A DNA stretch of 64,000 bases from JBCCGR01 sp039029195 (GTDB taxonomy: Bacteria; Pseudomonadota; Alphaproteobacteria; Rhizobiales; Rhizobiaceae): the NCBI GenBank assembly GCA_039029195.1, contig JBCCGR010000019.1:14475-78474 (forward strand). Reading direction: 5' to 3'. The notes below the pieces were generated by a model. That model ran no database searches. It was not told the DNA's origin and was given only the letters and a program-made list of their open reading frames with translations. Of the stretch, positions 54,158 to 63,289 are shown one piece after another; within the stretch, counting starts at the first letter, position 1; each line of letters starts with the position of its first letter. Both the position numbers and the translations under genes were made by a program.

Positions 54158-54967
54158 ATGTCAACCGCAGCCCCAATTCCTGGGTCAGGCAATACAGTCG
54201 TATCCGCCTCCGATCTTTCCCTCACGTTTGAAACGAACGACGGGCCCGTGCATGCACTGTCGCATGTGGATCTAACCGTGAATGCGGGAGATTTCGTGTC
54301 GTTTATCGGCCCGTCCGGCTGTGGCAAAACCACTTTGCTGCGTGTGATTGCAGATCTTGAGCAGCCGACGAGTGGAACGATCACCGTCAACGGCGTTTCA
54401 CCCCATGAGGCGCGCATGGCGCGTGCCTATGGCTATGTGTTTCAGGCTGCCGCACTTTACCCGTGGCGCACGATTGCCCGCAATATTGCATTGCCGCTCG
54501 AGATCATGGGGCTATCCAAGACGGAACAGGATCGCCGCATCCGCCACAATCTTGATCTGGTTAACTTGACGGGTTTCGAAAAGAAATTCCCATGGCAATT
54601 GTCCGGCGGCATGCAGCAACGCGCCTCCATTGCCAGAGCACTGGCGGTGGAGCCCGATCTTTTGCTGATGGATGAACCGTTTGGGGCGCTAGACGAGATT
54701 GTGCGCGACCATCTTAACGAGCAGCTGTTGCAGCTTTGGGACAAGACCAACAAGACGGTAGTGTTTGTGACACACTCCATTCCTGAAGCGGTGTTTTTGT
54801 CCACCAAGATCGTGGTGATGTCGCCGAGACCGGGGCGTATCCACGACGTGATCGAGTCCCACCTGCCGCGCGACCGAAACCTCGACATCCGTGAAACGCC
54901 CGAGTTTCTGGAAATCGCACATCGTGTTCGCGATGGTCTTCGTGCCGGGCATTCCTATGAGGACTGA
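54158..54967 (+). CDS. ABC transporter ATPase (SsuB/TauB type)
   Basis: A 269-residue ATPase of the nitrate/sulfonate/bicarbonate group: Walker A GPSGCGKTTLL, signature LSGGMQQRASIA, Walker B LLLMDEPFGALDE, and the H-loop FVTHSIPEAVFLSTKI. The ATG at 54158 is taken; the longer frame upstream lies antisense to the small gene before it. With the two permeases and the NMT1-type binding protein downstream it forms an importer probably for a pyrimidine-related compound, judging from its place in the RutR cluster. Confidence 0.94.
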   Translation: MSTAAPIPGSGNTVVSASDLSLTFETNDGPVHALSHVDLTVNAGDFVSFIGPSGCGKTTLLRVIADLEQPTSGTITVNGVSPHEARMARAYGYVFQAAALYPWRTIARNIALPLEIMGLSKTEQDRRIRHNLDLVNLTGFEKKFPWQLSGGMQQRASIARALAVEPDLLLMDEPFGALDEIVRDHLNEQLLQLWDKTNKTVVFVTHSIPEAVFLSTKIVVMSPRPGRIHDVIESHLPRDRNLDIRETPEFLEIAHRVRDGLRAGHSYED

Positions 54968-55445
54968 GGTGAATACAAAGTCCCCGGTCCGCACCGCGGT
55001 GGTTGCTGACCTCGCGTACTGCGCCACCATCATCAATGACTATATTGACGAGACGGATTGGTTGCCCCGGCCTTTCCCACGAGATGAGATGCTGGGGCAT
55101 TTCGAGCGTGGGTTCGACACCGACAGGAAAATGTCGGTTGTCGAGCATGAAGGGGAAATCGTCGGCTATCTTTCCGTAGAAATCCGACAGCCACCACAAT
55201 TGCCGTTTGTTCATGCGCTCTATTTAAAGTTTGGTTATCGAGGTCAGGGCTTTGGCAAAGCGCTGCTTGATCATGCAAAAACAGAGCTCAAATCAGGATT
55301 TGAACTGACCTTTTGGGAGCCGAATCAGGCGGCGCGCGCCTTCTATCTGAGAGAAGGGCTGGTGGAAGTTCCCGGTGGTCGCGATGCTGAGACTGATGAT
55401 GGTGTGCCGACAATTTTGATGCGTTGGGTAGGGGGGCTCAATTGA
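54957..55445 (+). CDS. GNAT family N-acetyltransferase embedded in the ABC operon
   Basis: A protein of about 162 residues of the phosphinothricin-acetyltransferase-like GNAT group. Acetyl-CoA binding motif A is LYLKFGYRGQGFGKALLDHA; the end is NQAARAFYLREGLVE. The ATG at 54957 overlaps the ATPase gene by 11 bases; a GTG at 54969 with GAGG 6 bases upstream is equally possible. Its end overlaps the start of the first permease. This tight packing between transporter genes is unusual. The substrate could be linked to the imported compound, but nothing in the sequence shows this. Confidence 0.88.
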   Translation: MRTEVNTKSPVRTAVVADLAYCATIINDYIDETDWLPRPFPRDEMLGHFERGFDTDRKMSVVEHEGEIVGYLSVEIRQPPQLPFVHALYLKFGYRGQGFGKALLDHAKTELKSGFELTFWEPNQAARAFYLREGLVEVPGGRDAETDDGVPTILMRWVGGLN

Positions 55446-56311
55446 CCTCCCGCCTCATCCCCATCCTGACAGTTGTCGCTGCAATCATCGCGTTCTGGTA
55501 TGCCGCGACCGTGTGGATGAACTCTGCTTGGGAATACGATCAGGCCGAGCGCATTTCCAAGCCCGCACCGACGCTGATGCAATTGATCCCCAAAACCATG
55601 CAGCAGGAGCGGCCGGTGCTCCCGGCGCCGCATCAGGTGGTCGAAGAAATCTGGAAAACCACGGTTGAAAAAAAGGTCACGTCGAAGCGTAGCCTCATCT
55701 ATCATGCCTGGATCACGCTTTCTTCCACCACGGTTGGTTTTCTGTTCGGCAGCTTGCTTGGCATTGTGCTCGCAGCCGCGATCATCCACGTCAAATCGCT
55801 CGAAAAGAGCATGATGCCGTGGATCATTTCATCCCAAACGATCCCCATTCTGGCGATTGCGCCGATGATCATCGTGGTGCTCAACGCACTGGGGGTGCAG
55901 GGCCTCTTTCCCAAAGCCCTGATCTCGGCCTATCTGTCCTTCTTCCCGGTCACGGTCGGCATGGTGAAGGGATTTCGATCACCCGACACGGCGCATCTTG
56001 ATCTGATGCACACGTACAATGCTTCCGCCGCGCAGATCTTCTTCAAGTTGCGCTGGCCATCGGCTATACCGTTTTTGATCACCTCGATGAAGGTGGCAAT
56101 TGCTGCCTCTTTGATTGGCGCAATCGTTGGTGAAATGACGCTCAGTCAGGATGGTGGTGTGGGCGCCCGATTGCTCAATGGTTCCTACTACGGTCAGACA
56201 ATGATGATCTGGTCAGCGCTCATCATGGCCGCTGCGATGGCGGGTACCCTGGTGGCGCTGATCGGGGTGGCCGGGCAGATTGTCAACAAACGTATGGGGG
56301 CCAATCCATGA
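55442..56311 (+). CDS. ABC transporter permease (SsuC/TauC type)
   Basis: A permease of about 289 residues. The start is a TTG at 55442, preceded by the strong site AGGGGGG and overlapping the GNAT stop (TTGA). The protein has about six helices, LITSMKVAIAASLIGAIVGEM near the end, and the EAA-like loop DLMHTYNASAAQIFFKLRWPS. A long periplasmic loop follows helix 1. The stop overlaps the next permease start (ATGA). Confidence 0.9.
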   Translation: MTSRLIPILTVVAAIIAFWYAATVWMNSAWEYDQAERISKPAPTLMQLIPKTMQQERPVLPAPHQVVEEIWKTTVEKKVTSKRSLIYHAWITLSSTTVGFLFGSLLGIVLAAAIIHVKSLEKSMMPWIISSQTIPILAIAPMIIVVLNALGVQGLFPKALISAYLSFFPVTVGMVKGFRSPDTAHLDLMHTYNASAAQIFFKLRWPSAIPFLITSMKVAIAASLIGAIVGEMTLSQDGGVGARLLNGSYYGQTMMIWSALIMAAAMAGTLVALIGVAGQIVNKRMGANP

Positions 56312-57270
56312 GCCCGCTGCGGTTGATATTGGCAGTCGTTGCTGCGCTGGTGGCCGTGTTCTTCGGCAAGTTTGCCATTGACCACCTGAAGGACACCGGC
56401 ATGGCCTGGTGGGGCGGCTGGGTGGCGGTGGTCATCACATGGCTTGCAGCTTGGTATGTGGTGAACGCTCTCTCGCGTGTGGAGAGTCGAAACCGTGTTA
56501 TTCAGTTTTCACTCAACATTGTTATCCCGCTGATTTTCGGGATCACGCTCCTGTTCCTTTGGGAGGTGCTGGTGCGAGGGCTGCAGGTGTCGCCTGTGCT
56601 GTTACCACCACCATCCATGATTGGCGCCAGGATTGTGAGTTCCACCGATATTCTGATCGCGGACTTCAGGCAGACATTTCTGACGGCAGTCCTGATCGGC
56701 TATGCCATTGGATGCGCTGCGGGGTTTGCGATCGCGATTGCGATTGACCGGTCGCCTTTCCTTCAGTCGGGTTTGATGCCGATTGGCAATATGGTGAGCG
56801 CACTCCCGATTGTGGGCATCGCGCCGATCATGGTGATGTGGTTCGGCTTCGACTGGCACTCCAAGGCCGCCGTCGTGGTTGTCATGACCTTCTTCCCCAT
56901 GTTGGTGAACACCATTGCGGGGCTTGCCGCATCAACGGCAATACAGCGCGATCTGATGAAAACCTACGCTTCATCCTATTGGCAAACGCTGCTCAAACTG
57001 CGTCTGCCGGAGGCTTTGCCGTTCATCTTCAACGCACTGAAAATCAATTCCACGCTTGCTCTGATTGGCGCGATTGTTGCCGAGTTTTTCGGCACGCCGA
57101 TTGTTGGCATGGGTTTCCGCATCTCCACGGAGGTGGGTCGCATGAATGTGGATATGGTGTGGGCGGAAATTGCCATGGCCGCGTTGGCAGGCTCCGCCTT
57201 TTATGGTCTCATTACTCTCATCGAACGCTGGGCAACCGCATGGCACCCTTCGTTCCGGGCAACACGATAA
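56308..57270 (+). CDS. ABC transporter permease (SsuC/TauC type)
   Basis: The second permease, 320 residues. Two or three extra N-terminal helices (residues 4-60) precede the usual core. EAA loop: DLMKTYASSYWQTLLKLRLPEALP; conserved helix: LALIGAIVAEFFGTPIVGMG. It overlaps the first permease gene by 4 bases. The two permeases probably form a heterodimer. Confidence 0.93.
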   Translation: MSPLRLILAVVAALVAVFFGKFAIDHLKDTGMAWWGGWVAVVITWLAAWYVVNALSRVESRNRVIQFSLNIVIPLIFGITLLFLWEVLVRGLQVSPVLLPPPSMIGARIVSSTDILIADFRQTFLTAVLIGYAIGCAAGFAIAIAIDRSPFLQSGLMPIGNMVSALPIVGIAPIMVMWFGFDWHSKAAVVVVMTFFPMLVNTIAGLAASTAIQRDLMKTYASSYWQTLLKLRLPEALPFIFNALKINSTLALIGAIVAEFFGTPIVGMGFRISTEVGRMNVDMVWAEIAMAALAGSAFYGLITLIERWATAWHPSFRATR

Positions 57271-57317
57271 TAACGGGAAAATCAATAATCCGATCTCAAC
57301 CAGAAGGGAGATACTCC

Positions 57318-58310
57318 ATGAAGAAACTGCTGATTGGTGCCGCTGCACTGGCGCTCGGCCTATCAAGTGCTGTTGCACTTGCTGCCGACAAGGTGACGCT
57401 GCAACTGAAATGGGTCACACAGGCTCAATTCGCTGGCTACTATGTGGCCAAGGAAAAGGGCTTTTATAAAGAGGCCGGTCTCGAAGTCGAAATCAAACCC
57501 GGCGGTCCAGACGTTGCACCTCCGCAGGTGATCGCCGGTGGTGGTGCGGATGTGATCATCGACTGGATGCCATCTGCTCTAGCTTCGCGCGAAAAGGGTC
57601 TGGCGCTGGTTAACATTGCCCAGCCATTCAAACGCTCAGGCATGATGCTGACCTGCCGAAAAGATTCCGGCATCAAGTCGCCTGCGGACTTTAAGGGCAA
57701 AACCCTTGGTGTGTGGTTCTTCGGCAATGAGTATCCATTCCTGTCCTGGATGTCGAAGCTTGGTCACAAGACCGAAGGCGGCGAAGATGGCGTGACTGTG
57801 CTGAAGCAGGGTTTCAATGTTGACCCGATCCTGCAGAAGCAGGCTGCCTGTGTTTCTACAATGACCTACAATGAGTATTGGCAGATCATTGATGCAGGCC
57901 TGACGCCGGATGATCTGGTGGTCTTCAAATATGAAGATCAGGGCGTCTCCACTATGGAAGACGGGCTTTATGTTCTTGAAGAGAACCTCAAGGATCCTGC
58001 ATTCGTTGACAAGATGGCCCGCTTTGTGGCCGCTTCCATGAAGGGCTGGGCCTGGGCGCGTGACAACTCCGATGCTGCCGCAGATATCGTGCTCGAAAAC
58101 GATGCGACCGGTGCTCAGACTGAAAAGCACCAGCGCCGCATGATGGGCGAAATCAACAAGCTGACTGCCGGAACCGATGGCAAGCTTGATCCAGCCGATT
58201 TCGACCGCACTGTCGAAACCCTGCTTTCTGGTGGTTCTGATCCGGTGATCACCAAAAAGCCGGAGGGTGCCTGGACCCATGCCATCACCGACAAGGCGCT
58301 TGGCAAGTAA
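57318..58310 (+). CDS. ABC transporter substrate-binding protein (NMT1/ThiY-like)
   Basis: A 330-residue periplasmic binding protein of the NMT1/THI5-like family, which typically binds pyrimidine-like or thiamin-precursor ligands, or sulfonates. It has a signal peptide (MKKLLIGAAALALGLSSAV ending ALA), then DKVTLQLKWVTQAQFAGYYVA, the core pattern of the family. The ATG at 57318 follows AAGGGAGATACTCC. A longer frame upstream is the permease gene read out of frame. Its place in the RutR cluster suggests a pyrimidine or degradation intermediate as ligand. Confidence 0.94.
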   Translation: MKKLLIGAAALALGLSSAVALAADKVTLQLKWVTQAQFAGYYVAKEKGFYKEAGLEVEIKPGGPDVAPPQVIAGGGADVIIDWMPSALASREKGLALVNIAQPFKRSGMMLTCRKDSGIKSPADFKGKTLGVWFFGNEYPFLSWMSKLGHKTEGGEDGVTVLKQGFNVDPILQKQAACVSTMTYNEYWQIIDAGLTPDDLVVFKYEDQGVSTMEDGLYVLEENLKDPAFVDKMARFVAASMKGWAWARDNSDAAADIVLENDATGAQTEKHQRRMMGEINKLTAGTDGKLDPADFDRTVETLLSGGSDPVITKKPEGAWTHAITDKALGK

Positions 58311-58334
58311 AACCAGCGTCAATTGAGACCGCTA

Positions 58335-58360
58335 AACGGGGCCCATGTGGCTCCGTTTTT
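58335..58360 (+). terminator. Terminator of the pyrimidine transport operon
   Basis: Nine-base stem AACGGGGCC/GGCTCCGTT with one G-T pair and a 5-base loop, followed by TTT and GTTGG. It lies 24 bases after the binding-protein stop. Confidence 0.8.
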
Positions 58361-58564
58361 GTTGGATTTGTTACTGTCTCCGACTTCGTTTTGCACACCC
58401 GCGTCCCAAAATTTCAGGGGGCAGTGCTGAGCGAAAATCAACCAAAGAAAAGCGTTTTCGATGGTGGAGTGCATTTTTACCGATATACAACTATTAATAC
58501 ACTCAAATTTTAGGAAATCCCGCCATGGTTGTTGGTAATAATAACAATCAACAGGGACATCATC

Positions 58565-60634
58565 ATGCAGAGCGTGGAGGCCACGGCCGACTTAAAAACA
58601 CCCCGACGCGCCAAGGCGAGTGACTGGACTGGCCGGTATTTTCAGGCACGAACCAGCCTCATCGGACTGCCGGCCTTTGTGAAAGAACTCATCGTCGCCG
58701 GAAGCGATCTGACAATTCTCGCATTGGCCACCATGTTGATCTCCCCGCCGGGGCTGACTGGCGCCGTGATGTTGCTTCTTGCTCCACCCGCCGCGCTGGT
58801 GTGTGCAGTTCTTTTGAAAGTCTATCGCAACCCTGCCCGACTTCCGACGCCCTATGTGGCACGACAGATTGCAACGGCTGTGGCTGTGATCAGCCTTGCC
58901 ATTTATCTGGTTCTGGTACTGTTGCTGCCAACTGCAACGGCGATTATTGCAGCATGGCTGTGGTTTGGTGCTTCGGTTAGCGGCATGATGGTGCTCCGCT
59001 ACATCGCCAAATCGATCCTCAATCCCGCCATTGAACGGCGGAAGATACGCCGCCAGCGTGCTATGATTTACGGCGTTGACCGCTGGACCTGTGAGCTCAT
59101 TCAACAGCTTCACCTCACTGGAACCATCGACCCCGTTGTGATCATTGACGACGAGGGCTCATTTGTAGGACGAGAAATCTCTGGCCTGCGGGTCTTTGAC
59201 AAGGATGGTCTGGACGTTCTGGCCAAGCGCTATCGCTGCGACGAAGTTCTGGTGACCAAACGCTCGTTGAGTCCTGCACAGAGGAATGAACTAGAAGAAG
59301 CGCTGCATGGCACGCAAACTCGCGTCCGCCATCTGCCAAACACCGGTGATCTTACCAGCGGGCGTCTGGAAATCTCGCCGGTTCGCCCAGTCACAGTTGA
59401 AGCACTGCTCGGTCGTGAACCCGTGTCACCCAATGCTGAACTGATGGATAAAGCTATCGAAGGGCGCTCCATTATGATCACCGGTGCCGGGGGCTCCATC
59501 GGCTCGGAAATTGTTCGCCAAATTCTCAACCACCGTCCAAAGGCAATTGTGCTTCTGGAAAATCATGAACTCGCCTTGTTCCAGATTGGTCGTGAGGTGG
59601 ACGGGATCTGCGAAAAGCTCGCCGTACCTCCTGCAGTGGTGCGTGTGCTTGGGAGTTGTCTTGATGAACGTCTCGTTGAACGCTCCATTCGCGAGAACCA
59701 TGTGGACACCATCTATCATGCCGCCGCCTACAAGCATGTGGGGCTGGTTGAGGAAAACCCCGCCAACGGCATGACCACAAACATTTTCGGCACGCTGACC
59801 ACAGCGCGATGTGCGGTGGATTGCCAGGTGGATCAGTTTATCCTGGTTTCGACCGACAAGGCCGTGCGCCCGAAAAGCGTGATGGGAGCCAGTAAACGGC
59901 TTGCGGAGATGATCCTTCAGGCTCTTCAGAACGAAGGCACACCGACCCGCTTTTCAATGGTGCGGTTTGGCAATGTGCTCGGCTCCTCAGGGTCTGTGGT
60001 TCCGTTGTTTCGCGAGCAGATTGCTTCCGGTGGGCCGATTACGGTCACGCATCCGGATGTCTATCGCTATTTCATGCTGATCCCGGAAGCTGCGCAGCTG
60101 GTCATTCAGGCGGCAGCGATGGCGAAAGGTGGCGAAGTTTTCTTGTTGGATATGGGTGAACCGGTCAAAATCATCGATCTGGCGCGGCGCATGATTTCGC
60201 TCGCGGGACTTGAAGAGCGCACCGAACAAAACCCTGAGGGTGACATCGAGATCGTCTTCACGGGTCTGAAGCAAGGTGAGAAACTTGCCGAGGAACTTCT
60301 GATCGCTGATGCCGGCGACACCACCAATCACCCTCGCATTATGACCTGCTTCGAAGAGTTTATGCCCTGGGCGCGTGTTCTTGCTGAACTTCAGTCGCTC
60401 GATACGGCCCTGAGCCAACATCCGGTCGCGGCCAGCAAGATCCGTCTTCTCGACCTTGCCAACAATTGCGCGACTGGTGAGCCGGAAGACTGGCTCGCCG
60501 GGCTTCAGTTGCCCTCTCTGGGCGACTGGAAACCGAGAAACCGTCAGGAAGGACGAACTCTTTCAATGGGAGGCGCGCCCGTCCCTGTCGTGATTGCACC
60601 TCTGGGTGTTCTCGACGCGGGAGCGGCGGTGTAA
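58565..60634 (+). CDS. Polysaccharide biosynthesis nucleotide-sugar epimerase/dehydratase (CapD/FlaA1/WbpM type)
   Basis: A 689-residue membrane-anchored enzyme. Four hydrophobic segments (about residues 35-150) precede a Rossmann-type core. The first nucleotide-binding motif is ITGAGGSIGSEIVRQIL; the catalytic region is STDKAVRPKSVMGASKRLAE, with the Lys of the active-site motif. It modifies UDP-sugars at C4/C6, typically making UDP-4-keto-6-deoxy sugars for surface glycans. The ATG at 58565 with AGGGA 9 bases upstream is preferred to an earlier in-frame start. It is the first gene of the polysaccharide region, preceded by an AT-rich promoter-like stretch. Confidence 0.94.
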   Translation: MQSVEATADLKTPRRAKASDWTGRYFQARTSLIGLPAFVKELIVAGSDLTILALATMLISPPGLTGAVMLLLAPPAALVCAVLLKVYRNPARLPTPYVARQIATAVAVISLAIYLVLVLLLPTATAIIAAWLWFGASVSGMMVLRYIAKSILNPAIERRKIRRQRAMIYGVDRWTCELIQQLHLTGTIDPVVIIDDEGSFVGREISGLRVFDKDGLDVLAKRYRCDEVLVTKRSLSPAQRNELEEALHGTQTRVRHLPNTGDLTSGRLEISPVRPVTVEALLGREPVSPNAELMDKAIEGRSIMITGAGGSIGSEIVRQILNHRPKAIVLLENHELALFQIGREVDGICEKLAVPPAVVRVLGSCLDERLVERSIRENHVDTIYHAAAYKHVGLVEENPANGMTTNIFGTLTTARCAVDCQVDQFILVSTDKAVRPKSVMGASKRLAEMILQALQNEGTPTRFSMVRFGNVLGSSGSVVPLFREQIASGGPITVTHPDVYRYFMLIPEAAQLVIQAAAMAKGGEVFLLDMGEPVKIIDLARRMISLAGLEERTEQNPEGDIEIVFTGLKQGEKLAEELLIADAGDTTNHPRIMTCFEEFMPWARVLAELQSLDTALSQHPVAASKIRLLDLANNCATGEPEDWLAGLQLPSLGDWKPRNRQEGRTLSMGGAPVPVVIAPLGVLDAGAAV

Positions 60635-60644
60635 TGGATGCGCA

Positions 60645-61964
60645 ATGGCCGCAGGCAGCATAAATCCCGCTTCCGGCAAAGCGGTCGTGCATGCGACCGA
60701 TCTTTCCGGGAGCGGTTTGCGCGCCATCAGGGTGAAGTTGCAGACGGGCCTTGCCATCGTCGTATGTTTTTTGATGCCCGTGATCATCAATCAGGGGGCG
60801 TTTGACCATCTGCTCGGTCATTGGCTGGGAATCCGTGGCGGCACGTCCTTGCTGACGTTCAGCCTGTTTGTGTTGATCGTTTCAGGCCAGCTTGCGCTGA
60901 GCGAGCTTGATCCGGTTGAGGTGACTTTCGCGTCCCTTTTGTTGCTTTTATGTGCGGTCCTATGCGCCACCAGCATCTGGGGAGACTCGATTGCCTATGC
61001 AAACCGCAAGGTCACGCTGACAATGACCCTTCCGGCGGCGAGCTTTCTTGCCGGTGTGGCGGTGGTGCGGCAGGGCATGCTGCACTGGCTGCTGATTGCT
61101 TGTCTGCTGCTTGGAACTGCCTTCGCCTTATCCTGGACCAACTATGACGCGGCGACCTATTGGGAGCTCAATGCGATCGGCAAAACCGAGCAGACCATCA
61201 CCTATCAAGGTGTGTCCTATATGCTTGGCATCGGCACGATGGGCACTGCGCTTCTGATCTGGCGATCCAAAGATTGGCGCCTGCGTTTCGTGCTGCTGGC
61301 ACTTTTTGCCTATCTGGCAATGAAGCTCCTCGGGTCCGGTGGTCGGGGAGGTATTCTTTATGTGATTGCAGCGCTCGGTGCCTATTTTCTGGCAAGCCAA
61401 TCTCGAACCATGATCGCCATCGCCTTTGCAGGTGCATTTCAGTTCATCAGCCTGTTCGCAATCACCTTTACTCCGGTTCAGACCTATCTCATCGCCAATC
61501 AGGGCAATCTCAACCTGCCATTTTCCATCGAGCGCATGGTGACATCGGTTTATGTACAACAGGCTGATGAAAGGCCGGGTGAAGTTAGTCGCGATTTCCT
61601 GAAGGATCAGGCGGTGGTGGTATGGGGTACGGCGCCCATACTGGGTGTGGGCTGGGGCAGCTTTCCTCTCAATGCGGGTCTTGGCGACAAGTCAGGATTT
61701 TACCCTCACAATCTGGTCTACGAACTTTTGGCTGAATCCGGTGTGGTTGGGCTGGGTCTGTTTTTACTCCTGCTCGCGGCCATGGCGCTTGCCTTTGCAC
61801 TGAAACCAGCTTCGGTGCGTGACAAGGCGACGATCTGGGGGCTGCTTGCTGCAGCCCTCGCGCTATCCATGGTGAGTGCCGATTTTCCAAACCAGAGACT
61901 TATGTTCTTTGCGTTTGGCCTAATGGTCGGACTTCCAGACACAGGTCAACGGGTGAATGCCTGA
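60645..61964 (+). CDS. O-antigen ligase/polymerase-like membrane protein
   Basis: A protein of about 439 residues with ten to twelve predicted helices. The large periplasmic loop near residue 310 (ERMVTSVYVQQADERPGEVSR) and the following GWGSFPLNAGLGDKSG...HNLVYELLAESG fit the Wzy_C/O-antigen ligase family. It probably polymerises or transfers a polysaccharide chain at the outer face of the inner membrane. The ATG at 60645 lies 10 bases after the epimerase stop. Its last 19 bases overlap the end of the opposite glycosyltransferase gene. Confidence 0.88.
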   Translation: MAAGSINPASGKAVVHATDLSGSGLRAIRVKLQTGLAIVVCFLMPVIINQGAFDHLLGHWLGIRGGTSLLTFSLFVLIVSGQLALSELDPVEVTFASLLLLLCAVLCATSIWGDSIAYANRKVTLTMTLPAASFLAGVAVVRQGMLHWLLIACLLLGTAFALSWTNYDAATYWELNAIGKTEQTITYQGVSYMLGIGTMGTALLIWRSKDWRLRFVLLALFAYLAMKLLGSGGRGGILYVIAALGAYFLASQSRTMIAIAFAGAFQFISLFAITFTPVQTYLIANQGNLNLPFSIERMVTSVYVQQADERPGEVSRDFLKDQAVVVWGTAPILGVGWGSFPLNAGLGDKSGFYPHNLVYELLAESGVVGLGLFLLLLAAMALAFALKPASVRDKATIWGLLAAALALSMVSADFPNQRLMFFAFGLMVGLPDTGQRVNA

Positions 61965-63289
61965 CGGCCAGGTCCGGGTATCTGGGCGTTTGATGCTCCG
62001 GCCAGTTCCATAAGGTGATCGCAAAACGCGCCATAGACTGAGCCGGCGCTAAAGCATTCGCTGTAAATACGCGCCGCGTTGTCGGACTGTCGTTGGAGGC
62101 GATCATCGTTCCAAATCAACGCGTCAAGATCATGGGCCAATGTGGAAGGGTCGGTGTCGCTGGTCACTACTCCGCAATCCTGATCGTGAAGGAGATCCCC
62201 GACCCGCCCGTCAACGGTCGAAAAGATGGGCAGGCTGCCTGCCAGATATTCTCCAACCTTATTTGGGAACGCAGAGCGAAAATCATCGCGGCGCGGGTAG
62301 AATAACAGGCCGCATTTTGCCTCTTGCATCAATGCAAAAATGTCCTCGGCATTCACCTGCCCCGGCGCCATCAGCTGAGGATGGTTTTCTGCCTCGCTCC
62401 TGAACCAGTTGAAGCGGGTGCCGGTGCCACAGATCACCATTTTCAAGTTCCTTGCAGAACGCTCCGGTAGATGTTCCAGCGCTGCAATGGCGTGCGGAAG
62501 AATGGGCACGTCGGAGATGTTGCAGAACATGCAGGCGATTTTTTCTTCACCTTCAAATGTCAACCCGCGGTCAATCCAGCGTTGCCGGGCTGCGGCGAGC
62601 GCCGATTTGTCTCGCGCTGGCGGCTGATAGGCGAGGAGCATTTCGCCGTCACCAGCGCGTCGTTCCCGCCTGGCAATTTCAAGTCCCCGGTTTAGAAAAA
62701 CTTCCGAAGTTGCAACAATGTTTGTCGCCTGTCCCAACGCCGCTGAAGCACGCCACCTCAAGGGTGAGATTAAAAGTTTGCCCAGCGGCTTGGGAACGGG
62801 TGCAGCATCAACAAGCACGTCCGGCCACATGTCGCGAATATCCACAATGACAGGGACGCCATTTGCCTTGCCAAAACTGGTCGTGGCATGGGCGAGATCG
62901 ATCGTGGGATAACAGCAATAAATGACATCCGGCCGAGGCAGCTTGTTTGCCTTTGTACGAAAATCCTGCGCCACCTGCCAGTGATTGATCATCCGGTTCA
63001 GGCTGACATTTGATTGATAATCGCGCCCGTGCAGGTAGACGAGACGTACGCCATCTTCGCTCATCTCCTCGGTGCCAGGCGGCACAACAGGTTCCTTGCG
63101 TGCGTGTGAGTATGTGGAAACGAACCAGGTGACATTGACACCGCGTGCGCGCAGCATTTTGGCGATCAGCCCGGCGCGCATGGTGCGGGCCGGTTCTCCC
63201 GGTCGTGGTACAGGCTCACCGATTTCCACCACCCAAATGTTGGGCCCGGTGGACGAGGATAGAAAGTCCGTTTGACCGGCGGATTGCAT
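61946..63289 (-). CDS. Glycosyltransferase (GT4-like, group 1)
   Basis: A 447-residue glycosyltransferase of GT-B type. The N-terminal domain begins WVVEIGEPVPRPGEPARTMR and contains VPVIVDIRDMWPDVLVD; the C-terminal donor domain includes MVICGTGTRFNW and NKVGEYLAGSLPIFSTVDG, where the Glu in this position contacts the donor sugar. It would add a sugar to the growing glycan. The ATG overlaps the stop of the sugar-transferase gene (TGATG), so the two are coupled. Confidence 0.9.
   Translation of the reverse strand: MQSAGQTDFLSSSTGPNIWVVEIGEPVPRPGEPARTMRAGLIAKMLRARGVNVTWFVSTYSHARKEPVVPPGTEEMSEDGVRLVYLHGRDYQSNVSLNRMINHWQVAQDFRTKANKLPRPDVIYCCYPTIDLAHATTSFGKANGVPVIVDIRDMWPDVLVDAAPVPKPLGKLLISPLRWRASAALGQATNIVATSEVFLNRGLEIARRERRAGDGEMLLAYQPPARDKSALAAARQRWIDRGLTFEGEEKIACMFCNISDVPILPHAIAALEHLPERSARNLKMVICGTGTRFNWFRSEAENHPQLMAPGQVNAEDIFALMQEAKCGLLFYPRRDDFRSAFPNKVGEYLAGSLPIFSTVDGRVGDLLHDQDCGVVTSDTDPSTLAHDLDALIWNDDRLQRQSDNAARIYSECFSAGSVYGAFCDHLMELAGASNAQIPGPGRQAFTR

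Noticed and set aside
56838..57317. Long upstream extension of the NMT1-type binding protein frame
   Set aside because: This part is the permease gene read in another frame; the signal peptide and ribosome site place the start at 57318.
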